This document shows positions 1 to 8,764 of a stretch of 64,000 bases of DNA, one piece after another. The notes under the pieces were generated by a model. The model was not told the origin of the DNA and ran no database searches. It worked only from the letters and a program-made list of their open reading frames with translations. The stretch comes from Gnetum montanum (taxonomy: Eukaryota > Streptophyta > Gnetopsida > Gnetales > Gnetaceae). The stretch is taken from NCBI GenBank assembly GCA_015680685.1, contig MNCI01001980.1, positions 9,865 through 73,864 of the forward strand, given 5' to 3'. Position numbers and translations under genes: made by a program. Numbering within the stretch: position 1 is the first letter of the stretch; each line of letters opens with the position of its first letter.

Positions 1-340
1 AGGAAAACGATGTAGACGGATTGCAACGGTGATAATGCTAAACNTCTCTGATTTTGCCAACTTTTGTATCTCTGTCAACTAAGGTATTTATGGGCCGCGA
101 CGCCTCGCAAAAAAGGCGCAACCCTGATGACGTGGGTCCCGGATATTGCGGGCCCTGTTGGCATGATCATTTTAAGTCAGGCTGTGACTACGCACAACAC
201 GCTCGTTTGCGTGTTGTGCGTGTGAAGAGCAGGCGCATGTTGAGCACACTTTAATTGCTTTCAGGCTGTATTACACTCATTCGCGTTGTGTTGCGTGTAT
301 GAGCATAATCTGGTGTAAAAACAATAAGCTCAAAATTGTT
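1..340. other. unassigned flank of the palindromic repeat
   Basis: No gene is supported here. There is one ambiguous base at 44. From about 180 the sequence carries diverged TACGC/GCGTA-type motifs that lead into the 49-bp tandem repeat starting at 341. An open frame at 54-254 is GC-rich but has no recognisable domain and overlaps these repeats, so I do not call it a gene. Confidence 0.4.
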
Positions 341-487
341 TTACGCTCACTACGCAACTGCGCGTAACAAAGCGTAAATAATGTACAACTTACGCTCACT
401 ACGCAGCTGCGCGTAATGAAGCGTAAACAATGTATAGCTTACGCTCACTACGCAGCTGCGCGTGATGAAGCGTAAACAATGTGCAAC
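341..487. repeat. 49-bp palindromic tandem repeat, three units
   Basis: Three head-to-tail units start at 341, 390 and 439, each opening with TTACGCTCACTACGCA. Each unit has nested dyads: an outer TTACGC...GCGTAA pair and an inner CGCAGCTGCG palindrome, so a single unit can form a cruciform. Diverged partial units lie on both sides (about 250-330, 488-540 and 605-655). The unit is much richer in CpG than the rest of the window. It abuts the truncated end of the LINE that starts at 781. Confidence 0.85.
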
Positions 488-780
488 TTGAATGATAACA
501 TACGCGATGGTACGCACCGCCGCGTAACGAGCATAAAGACAAGTTAATCATGCGCCACGAGAAAAAGCGTCAAACTGTTGCGCTTCTCTAGACTCTGCCT
601 TTGACTATTTTGGAGCTTATTACGCTCATTACGCTGCCATGCGTAATAGAGCGTAAACTTGTCCTGGAACAAAGCTGATGCGCGCTCTCGCTTGAATTGC
701 GAATCTTTGCCTGAGGCCGACTCGTAATTTTCACGGTGTTTCAGGTTCCATCCTGCACCAACTAAAGCGTCCACTTTGCT
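488..780. repeat. diverged copies of the palindromic repeat
   Basis: Scattered degenerate units of the 49-bp repeat, for example TTACGCTCATTACGC near 610 followed by a GCGTAA-type motif near 645. No coding region is supported; the open frame at 544-774 on the minus strand lies across these repeats. Confidence 0.5.
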
Positions 781-914
781 TGCCCCTTGGATTTGGCTGT
801 GGTGAAGAAGAACCTGGTATTTCTGTTGCCTTCCTTGAGCCAGCGAGACTATGCATGCTTGTTGCCTCTAGTATACTTCCTCTTCTGCAGATAGCTCCTA
901 TAACTTTTTGAGAA

Positions 915-1560
915 CTATTTGCTCCTCCCCCTTAAGCTATGCCCCCAATTCTTTTTGTGCTTGGATCTTTGCAAGATGCTGTTGTAGGTCAAACCGAATG
1001 TTTTAGAAAGAAAATTTGTCCTCAAGTTGTTTTGAAATGGATGGCCCATTTGAGCTAGAGAAGGCCATCCTTGAGAAAATCTCATGGATCCCTTTGCATG
1101 GGATATTGCTCCAAAATTGCCTTCATGAGGGGTATCAAGCAAGGTTTCAATAACTAGGAGCATTGAAAACAAAATTTGGAAGGGGGGGAGTTTACTATTT
1201 CTAGGTCTTGCCCACTTGACAGATGATCGAATAGTGATCAAATGCTTGCCTCTCCTTCCCTGAAATGTGGACTTCTAAATCCATCAAAATGTTCGAGCTT
1301 ATCCATACCTTATCAATTTTGGACATCACTTAGTTCTTTCCTTGTCGCTTGTTGCTCCATGTGAAAAGGTAGTCCTTGATCCCCATGTTCACTAGGTCAT
1401 GGGAATCCATGAAAGACAGAAAATATTGGGAACTTGGAGGGTGTGTGTTGTCATTCCCAAATTTATCCCATGGATATAAGCATTGGTTGAAGTCACCCAC
1501 TAAGATCCATTGGTATTTGTTAGGTATCAACAATGTGATTCTCCTAAGCTCTTGTAGCCT
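915..1560 (-). pseudogene. LINE ORF2 endonuclease domain, broken
   Basis: This is the endonuclease/exonuclease/phosphatase-fold domain of LINE ORF2, which nicks the target DNA for target-primed reverse transcription. The frame at 1533-1330 contains W-I-L-V-G-D-F-N-Q (the GDFN catalytic strand) and, about 40 residues on, F-T-W-S-N-K-R. Near 1225-1200 another frame reads F-D-H-Y-S-I-I, in the place of the usual SDH catalytic motif (Ser changed to Phe). The following frame (1241-915) is the linker toward the RT. At least two frameshifts separate these pieces. Confidence 0.85.
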
Positions 1561-2271
1561 TGCTTCCTAGTTCTATGTCCCATAGACATTGGTAAGCTAG
1601 AAACTAGGAGAAATGATGAAAATCATTATGCTCCAGGTGGATGAGTCCACCAAATTGAAGGGCAATTGCAAAAGGATGGCCAAGATGCCTACCTTACCAT
1701 GACAGGCAACCAACTGTGTTTGCCATCTAACCCACCATAAAAGTGGGATTTTGTATGCTGCAATTTTCTTTTGCAAACATACCACGTTGCAATCTTCACT
1801 CCGGATACTCTCTTTTATGGTATTTCTTTTGTAGGGCGTACCTTGATCCCTACTGTTCCAGGATAGGATCCTTATGGCCTACTAGTCAACCATTTCTTAT
1901 AGACCTCTTTCAAGGTTATCTAAAGTTCCAAATCAATTTCTAGTTATGTCTTCTTCATGCAAGCGACTAGTATTAGGGGCTTGCCAGCCTTCCTTGACCC
2001 TGGTGAGACTATAAAAGTGCCAAAACCCTCCACAGTAGGTACCGAGATCTCGGCCATTTTGGGGCATTAAAGGTGGGAGATCCATCCCCCTTCCTTGTTG
2101 GAGTGGAATCTAGAGAATGGGAGGTGCTTCGAGCCATGGGATAGCCACCTTTTGGGGATCCAATCCCAGTAGGAATCACTATGGATTAGGTTCTAGTGTG
2201 GGAACCACAATGGGAGCAGGTTTCGGTGCACGATGCCCACGTCGCCCCACCCCCATCCATCCCTCCTCACC

Positions 2272-2936
2272 CTACTTGGAAGGTGTTGGTGCCTTGGCTT
2301 GAACCATGCATGCACCTGCTAGATGGTTTGCTTTCCCACAAATGGCACAACCAAAGCCTGTCTGGTCTGTGCGTGGTTTATCTACAAGGATGTCTTTATA
2401 CTTCACTAGGACCACCTCTTCCCTAGATGGAAGGTCCAAGACCACCTCTTGCACAAGGTCTCTTGAGGACAACAATCTCCAAACACAGAAATGGACGAAG
2501 CCCATTCGTTCCATAGAACCAATAAACTTATCAAACGTAATGACCTCTCCAAAAAACCTTGGAGGGTTTTCAAAAAGTCAGGTGTCCACATCTCCCATGG
2601 GATGCTCGCTACCTGGATCCATATAGGCACACAGGAAAAAACGTCCCAATCCCTATGCCTCCCTAGGTGCCAAGGGGTTAACACCATGCCTTGAGCTTCA
2701 TAAAACCATGGCCCCCAAGAGAACTTTGTCACGGTTAGCAGCAAACCAGAAGACAAAGAAGAGTAATTCTGCAAGAGACTACGTACATTGATCTCCCTTA
2801 AGCCCCAAGTTGTAACTACCCATTTCTTGATTAGATCTAGCTTAGGTCTTGCTCTAATTGATACGAACTTACCTATCAAACTCCACTCCATCATCTGGAC
2901 ACCCTTGCATGGCAGTTGTCGAACTTGAAAATGCAT
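2272..2936 (-). pseudogene. LINE ORF1 (DUF4283 plus zinc knuckle), broken
   Basis: ORF1 is the nucleic-acid-binding protein of plant L1 elements and is thought to coat the element RNA. Two overlapping minus-strand frames carry it: 2936-2406 holds the DUF4283-like part (S-L-I-G-K-F-V-S, then W-x-P-W-F-Y-E, then W-I-Q-V-A-S-I-P-W-E-M-W), and 2514-2272 continues with a MERMGF segment and a CX2CX4HX4C knuckle (C-A-I-C-G-K-A-N-H-L-A-G-A-C). The frame change between them near 2510 shows a frameshift. The upstream Gly/Ala-rich N-terminus reaches about 3290; a Pro-rich plus-strand frame there is only its antisense. Confidence 0.85.
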
Positions 2937-3290
2937 GGTACCTTCCCATTAGGAACAATCCTCAATACCCCCATCGCCTGGCCGCTAGCCTACCAAGTCT
3001 CCACCCAGCACTATCCTCCCTTCCTTGGTCCCCTCGTCAATTCCTTCACTAGTGCTTTTTCTTCCACCCTATCTCGTGAGGCCACTAAGGTCGTCCTCAA
3101 TGGACCCAAGGTGTGAGGATTCACATAACCTGCTGTTCAATCCGCCATCTGTTACTCTACCCACAACCCATCCAACAGTGTTTGCATTGGCACTAGTGCC
3201 CATTCCTGCACTTGCTCCCTCACTTGCTCCTGTTCCTACTCCAATTTTGTCCTCCCTCTTGTTCCTTGGTTTGATACAATTGCCTTAACA

Positions 3291-3689
3291 ACATTAATTG
3301 AAATAACCTTAGGTTTGAAGGAGGGAAAGGAAAAATGAAGTGATAATTTTCCACTTATAGATTCTGCAATTGGAAAGAAAATATTAGCACAATGGATTAA
3401 TGGAATAGAAACAACACCAACCAAACATTTGAAGCCATAATGAAAATGGGAAATTGAAAGCAAGTCACAAGCCCCTACTTAATTGGGGCAAACCTTTAAG
3501 AAATCAAGTCCATTACCTTACATCTCACTTGATACATGTGGTTACTTATAAGCTAGACTAAGATTCATCGAACTTGGATTATTCTCTAATCACCTAGAAA
3601 CTTTTTAAATCGTTTGGTTTATAATAATGACATTGTTATCCATTTCAACAATCACCTTCACAAAACATAAGGGAGCTAGCCCCTCTAAA
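3291..3689. other. intergenic, nothing recognised
   Basis: About 400 bp between LINE fragment 1 and a decayed plus-strand coding stretch. I see no domain, repeat or regulatory motif that can be defended. Confidence 0.5.
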
Positions 3690-4260
3690 GCATCATGTTG
3701 TTGCTGCACTGCCAGATACAAACAAAGGATAGGCGGTTGGGGAGATTATCACTGAAGTGGCGAAGTGGGCGCACACTGAAGAGTGGCTTTTTTGGGAAGC
3801 AAAGTGGGTAGTACATGAAGAGGTGTTCCAGAGGCAATTGTGGGGTATGGAGATGAGACACGATGAAAGGGTTCGAGAAGCAAGGTGATAGTGGGATTTG
3901 GCTAAGGCAGCAGCTAGGGTGAGTATGGAGGAGGAGATTTGTAGGCAACTTAGAGAGGAATTTCTGCAGGAGGAACAAGGCCTAATTAGTTAGGAGTAGG
4001 AGCAGCAATAGTAGCAAGAATGAGATAGGAGGGAAGCTGAAGAGATGCAGAGGCAGCAAAAACTTGCATACGAGCACATCACTAGTGTTTGGCTTCGCGG
4101 GCGTAAATGACCGTACATTATTATGAACATCAATCGTAGTGTTTCATGGTAGGAACTTAGGCGATTTATCAAGAAAATTTTGGCTAAGTTGCACCTGGAT
4201 GGGAAAGGTGATGCGGCAACCTAGGTCGGTAAAGAAGAATGGTTCCCTCACTTCTAGTTT
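3690..4260 (+). pseudogene. decayed plus-strand coding stretch, Glu/Arg/Gln-rich
   Basis: Read in one plus-strand frame with several stops and shifts, this gives a charged helical protein: E-E-W-L-F-W-E-A-K-W near 3775, then M-E-E-E-I-C-R-Q-L-R-E-E-F-L near 3930, R-R-E-A-E-E-M-Q-R-Q-Q-K near 4030 and L-R-R-F-I-K-K-I-L-A-K-L near 4155. The steady helical pattern over about 500 bp argues that it once coded. I do not recognise the family. It could be a host-gene fragment or the coiled-coil part of an element protein. Minus-strand frames over the same bases look like shadows. Confidence 0.4.
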
Positions 4261-4414
4261 GTGTCATAGTTTTCTAACTACATTTTTCTTGTTTCTGGAT
4301 TATTCTTTCAGTGATCGCCTTTTTAAAATCTGTTTTCGTTTTCATTTTCAACAAGTGGAATTTTTGTGAGTGCTAGCTTTGAAGTTTAGTTTTAAATTCA
4401 GATGTCAACAGTCA

Positions 4415-4980
4415 TTTCAAGGGTTCCAGGTAATTGTGATATTGAATTAAACAATCGGTAAAGCAGTTTAAATTTTCAGACGTTCTGCCATTTTCCTTAT
4501 GATGTTTCATAACCTCAATTAAATTTTGGGCCGTTCTGTAATTCGGAAATGTAATTTCAAGAGTTATTTTCCTTATGATGTTTCATAACCTCAATTAAAT
4601 TTTGGGCCGTTCTGTAATTCGGAAATGTAATTTCAAGAGTTTTAAGTAACTATGATATTGAATTAATCAATTAGTAATGCAGTTCTTGTGATGTTTAGTA
4701 ACCTCAATTAAATGTTGTAAATCTCAATTGTAATTTCAAGAGTTCTAGGTAATTGTGATATTGAATCAACCAATCAGTAACGCAGCTCTCACGGTTTAAC
4801 CATCAGTAAAGTTCCCTGTGATGTTTCATAGCTTCAATTAAATTTTGGGTAGTTCCGTAAATCTCAAATGTAATTTCAAGGGTTTGAGGTAATCATGATA
4901 TTGAATCAGTAATGCAGTTTTAAAAGTTCAAGCAAGAGTTATAATGTTCCGTAACTTCAAGTAAATTTTCGTCAAATAAA
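4415..4980. repeat. tandem repeat, about 140-bp unit, four copies
   Basis: Units begin with TTTCAAGRGTT at 4415, 4631, 4734 and 4874 and share blocks such as GATATTGAATYA, CAGTAAYGCAG and CCTCAATTAAATTTTGG. Inside the first unit a 76-bp block is doubled (4491-4566 and 4567-4642, nearly identical), so that unit is 216 bp, while the second is shortened to 103 bp. Non-coding. Confidence 0.85.
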
Positions 4981-5545
4981 ACTCTTTCTGTGAGTGCGAC
5001 AACTTGAAAGAGAGAGACTGCTTTTGTGAGCATAGAAGAGCATAGGGCTACACTTGATGCCGTACACTCCTGCGTGCATGCCGCTTGTAGGTGCAGGCAC
5101 CTGCCCCATCACTTATAATTTGGCTTTCTTTAGGGTGTTAGGATTTGTCCTGGGTTTTTGCTTTTTGGACACTGTGATGCTGGATTCTTTTGTTGTTGGT
5201 CTATTATGATGTCAGTTGGGGATGGGGCCTTCTTTTGTTTCCTTAGTTGCTAGTATGGTATGAGCAGGTCCTGATTAGTACTTTTTGTTTCTGGGTTAGC
5301 CTCAATCCAAAGAGGGCAAGAGGGCATCTCTTCGAGTTGAATTGAGGGCAAGTTTCATTGTGGCTAGGTGAAGGTATGTTGGTTTGCAATATATGTTAAT
5401 AACCACAAATGATCCAAACATCATAAATTACGTATCATGCATAGATCTGATCATGAAAATTAAAATCTAACTAAACTGAATTGTCCACTCCAACCCATCA
5501 ATCTACAAACAAAAGAGCTAGCATGTATTGCACTAAGTTTTAAAT
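4981..5545. other. intergenic, nothing recognised
   Basis: Non-coding stretch between the tandem repeat and the poly(T) at 5551. It contains no defensible gene, repeat or motif. Confidence 0.5.
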
Positions 5546-5550
5546 GTGAT

Positions 5551-5560
5551 TTTTTTTTTT
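5551..5560 (-). other. LINE 2 poly(A) tail (as poly(T))
   Basis: Ten T residues on the plus strand, followed by GAGAAAATGTT..., mark the 3' end of the minus-strand LINE. A shorter retroposon at 24212-24552 ends in a very similar poly(T)-GAAAAAATTTT layout. Confidence 0.7.
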
Positions 5561-5899
5561 GAGAAAATGTTCGGGATTATATTACTAAACAATGTGAATA
5601 GACTATACAATCGAGATATGTTTTATACATTGTGTGAAGGGAGGCCAGACCATTGGCCCCAAAAGTCTTTCAAAGACAGAAACCCTACCCAACCAGCAAC
5701 CATCAAAACTCAGGGCCCCACAAGTTGCCCCACAAGCATCCAACAACCAAGAGATAGAACAAAAGAAACTTAAAACATTCCATGGGACCCTTAGATCCCC
5801 CCAAGCTATAGACACACTACAAACATTTGGGCAGATTTAGACAAGCACAATCAAGGACTTCCTAATTATGGATATCATTCAACACCTCGCGATGGTGCT

Positions 5900-7162
5900 C
5901 TGAATCCACAAAAGTGGCTGCTTGCTGGAAGTCTTTGAAAGCAATCTCTTTCCTAGCAAAGAGTCGACCATGTTGTATCTCTGTGAATATTTAGCACCAG
6001 GTAAGGGTATTGCCCATTTCTTAACCACATCCTGGGGTTTTGGGCATGTGCTCTGTCTAGCTGCCTTTGCAGCTATTCCACTTCCTCTTGTTTCGAACCC
6101 TGGCAACCTGCTCTAGCTGCTCCCACTTTTGCTGCTCCTCCTCCTCATGTTGTAGCTCCTCCTTGATTTGGATCCTCAGTTCATCAATTAGTGTTGTCCT
6201 AGTTCGCTCTTCATGGAGTGCATGTTGTTGTATTAGCTTTTTTTCTCTCCCTGAACTGGGCTTCTAGTTGAGCTTACGCATGTTGAAATGCCTCCTCTTG
6301 GGTGCACCACTTGACTTCCCAAACCCTTCGCACATTTTTTCTGGCCTTTTCTGCTGCCTCCTCTGCTACATGCAATAGCTTAGTTGACGCATCCCGCTCC
6401 ACCATTGTGTTAGTATCGTTCCAAGCATCAGTGACATGCATTGCCATTATTGGCATGTTCTGACCCTCAATGACACTGAATAATAGCCCCTCGCCATGGC
6501 ACCAACCGACAAGAGTAAACAAATTTACAAGGTGGTGTAGGCCCCTGCAATGGGCCCAGAAATGTGGCCTACCACAACACTAGAATTAAGCTTGAGTGTC
6601 AAGCTCTACATTGTTCACGTAGCGACTCCAGAAAGAACTTGGGCAAATTCACACAACACCCAAGTTGCATGCACTTCAACAATGTGAAGTGTGTGCTCTA
6701 GAGTTTGGAAACATTTTTAGATTGGACTAAAGAATGGTCCACAAGTTTAGCCACCTGTCTCTAGATTAGTGGCAATGCCGACTTTGGCACTTGGCCACTA
6801 CTAGTACATGGCACCACACCATTGAAAAACATTTCGACATCTTGTAGTCCACGCCCCATCGGCAACATTGTTTCTCCCATGGCTAGGGTCCCTAGGCACA
6901 TTGCCAATGTTGCCTCTGTAAGCAAAATTTGAATGCCATGAAAAATGGTAACTTCCCCATTCCAATTAGTGAAAAAAGAATCCACTAATGCTGGATCCCC
7001 TTCCAAAAGGGGTAGAACCTCATCCCACCCGACTCTCTCCACTAGCCGCCATAGCTCCTGGTTAGCGTAGTAGGTTGCGCAAGGTGGCTCAAAAGTTGGC
7101 GTCACTCCCATGGCTACCATCACTTCCTGCCACACACAAGGAACTTGGAATGCAACCTGCAC
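5900..7162 (-). pseudogene. C-terminal extension of LINE 2 ORF2: accessory-like domain plus coiled coil
   Basis: The frame at 7162-6761 is open upstream into the LINE ORF2 C-terminus: just before it the same frame reads W-E-V-W-K-I-R-N-Y-A-I-F, the usual L1 tail motif. It continues with Y-Y-A-N-Q-E-L-W-R-L-V-E-R-V-G-W, F-F-T-N-W-N-G-E-V-T-I and I-L-L-T-E-A-T-L-A, which recalls accessory ORFs of plant Ty3-type elements. After stops, 6522-6274 and 6260-6060 give alanine-rich and Glu/Gln-rich coiled-coil sequence (for example E-E-L-Q-H-E-E-E-E-Q-Q). The same order, globular domain then coiled coil, occurs in the 3' ORF of the LTR elements in this window. Seen: the continuity of frame. Inferred: a genuine fusion rather than a chance junction. 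Confidence 0.55.
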
Positions 7163-7199
7163 TGGTGGTGGAGCCCATTGTGGTCTAAAAATAGCATAG

Positions 7200-7660
7200 T
7201 TCCGAATCTTCCATACCTCCCAAAGTATTATTGTTGCCTTTGAATCCTTGATTAAGCTTATAGGCCCATGTAAATCTATAGCCTACCAAGTGTCCTGCAC
7301 CTAAAGGCATTGATAGGAAAAATGTAGCATCATCTCGGGGTTAACAAAACATAATGGACATTCGTCATTAATCCATAACCCCTACTGCCTCAGAACCATG
7401 CACATGGGAAGAGCATCATGAGCAATGATCCAAAGGAAGGTCTTGATTTTGTTTGCTAACCAACCTTGCCAAATGTTCTTCCAACCTTCCACCAGCAGAT
7501 ATTGCTCTTGAATCATACACCACAGAGGCTCCCCTAGCAGACCTTGCACTAGCACAAATTGTGCATGTTTGCAAAGTGTCTTCCACATTAGTGAGTCATG
7601 TGGGCCCACTCCTAGCACCTATACTTCCATTCCATTATTCTGATCCATTGGGCAGCCCTT
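7200..7660 (-). pseudogene. LINE ORF2 zinc-binding (zf-RVT) region
   Basis: Frame 7618-7382 has W-x-G-W-L-A-N-K-I-K-T-F-L-W-I-I-A-H-D-A-L-P, the hallmark of the zf-RVT domain after the reverse transcriptase in plant LINEs. Past the stop at 7382 the sequence continues with C-P-L-C...H-F-S-Y-Q-C, the metal-binding Cys/His set, to about 7270. Reading is interrupted by stops, several of them TAG where Trp is expected. Confidence 0.85.
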
Positions 7661-7712
7661 CCTGATTTTGCAATAATCGCGTTATCAACCATTGATGACC
7701 CACCATGAGTTC

Positions 7713-7717
7713 ATCTT
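7713..7717. other. target-site duplication, ATCTT (left)
   Basis: Five bases immediately left of element A, identical to 16745-16749. They belong to LINE 2, so they date element A after the LINE. Confidence 0.9.
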
Positions 7718-8593
7718 TGATGAGCGACAAGGTACCCCTACACCCAACCATATGAATCACAAGTGTTCATACACGATTTGGTCGAATTCCGTGGATAAGA
7801 CTAGTTGTGCGTCTAAATCATTATGCCTTGATCACAATTCACTATCTTCCTACTTGGACTAGTGGTAGCTTTGTCACGTATGGTTTAGTCTAGAGTGAGG
7901 CATATGATTCTTGATGTTGTTTGGCCCTACGCTACTCCTAATGATAATAAAGAGATTAATTAATTAAGCTGATTAACAATGAAAAGCAAAGTCTAAACTA
8001 GCCTACATGTGATGAGTATCTGTTCCTAATCGTCTGCACATGCCTTGGACTTTGCGTAACTACCGTTGGGATTACCAAGCATACGTCATTGGGATTACCA
8101 AACAATACACTACTGGGTTACCAAGTAATTACACTGAAGCACTTGCGATTAGTCATACTCATTCTGCTTAATGAAAGGAATAATAAAGAGCAATAAATGG
8201 AAACATTAACTAAGGAAAATAGTAAACAATTAAACAATTAAAAACAATAATAAAGCTAAGTAGATGTTGCAATGATGGAAGTAATCTCAATTTTTATTGT
8301 CAGACATGCAACGTGTCCAAGTACGTCACACTTAAATAAGGATGTTGTACAATCACTTAACATCGCACTGCAAGCATGCATTAGAAACTAACAAAGCTTG
8401 AAATAAAAAATCTATGAATCTAACTCTATCTTCTCTATTTCTTCTATGTCTTAACCATGCACCCAAGTGTGGTATTTATAGGCACACATGGAAGAGGTGA
8501 TATCAGATGTCTGACATCAGAGGTTGTGCCCCAATATTGGATACTCGACGTTGTGGCTCCGATATCGGATGCTATGCAAAACATGACTCATCA
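7718..8593 (-). repeat. element A 3' LTR
   Basis: 876 bp, bounded by TGATGAGCGAC on the left and ACTCATCA on the right. It aligns along its length with 15855-16744. Includes a TATA-type TATTTATA (plus-strand reading) near 8474 and a degenerate GATATC cluster at about 8500-8570. Confidence 0.92.
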
Positions 8594-8610
8594 TACCCCC
8601 ACGACTGAAT
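8594..8610 (-). other. G-rich tract before the 3' LTR (polypurine-like)
   Basis: Read on the minus strand this ends GTGGGGGTA directly against the 3' LTR. The same G-rich tract lies in the same place in element B (45101-45117). It is the likely plus-strand primer, though it is not a pure polypurine run. Confidence 0.55.
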
Positions 8611-8764
8611 AAAAACTTGTCCTCAAGTTAAACAAAATGAGGAACAAGCTCTTTACAAAAGATTGGGAAGGTATGGGATTATTGATTGACTTAAATAAAT
8701 ACACAAATTGACTCTTTTATGCCACAGTGATGTTTTGCAAAAATTATGGACACAACATGACAAG

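Larger units (their letters stand above)
781..3290 (-). mobile_element. LINE (L1-type) fragment 1: ORF1, endonuclease, start of RT
   Basis: A non-LTR retrotransposon remnant on the minus strand. Going down in coordinates it reads: a Gly/Ala-rich ORF1 start (about 3290-2940), a DUF4283-like region, a CCHC knuckle, an AP-type endonuclease (about 1560-1200), and the linker just before the reverse transcriptase (about 930-781, with an E-E-E-V-Y...RQQACIV stretch like the usual pre-RT helix). The RT core, the zinc-binding C-terminus and the poly(A) tail are missing; the copy stops at the palindromic repeat. Frames are broken repeatedly. It is a cousin of the LINE at 5546-20540: both ORF1s share a line like SLIGKFVS...PKLDLI and a MERMGF.HF.VWR.LSS motif. 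Confidence 0.85.
5546..7717 (-). mobile_element. LINE 2, 3' part: zinc-binding C-terminus, extension, poly(A)
   Basis: This is the downstream part of the LINE whose upstream part lies at 16745-20540; the two were separated by the LTR element at 7718-16744, which carries a 5-bp duplication of LINE sequence on each side. On the minus strand it holds the zf-RVT region (7660-7200), an unusual C-terminal extension (7162 to about 5900), a 3' untranslated part and an A-tail seen as T10 at 5551-5560. The two LINE parts together total about 6 kb, a usual plant L1 length. I could not find a target duplication at its outer ends. Confidence 0.8.
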
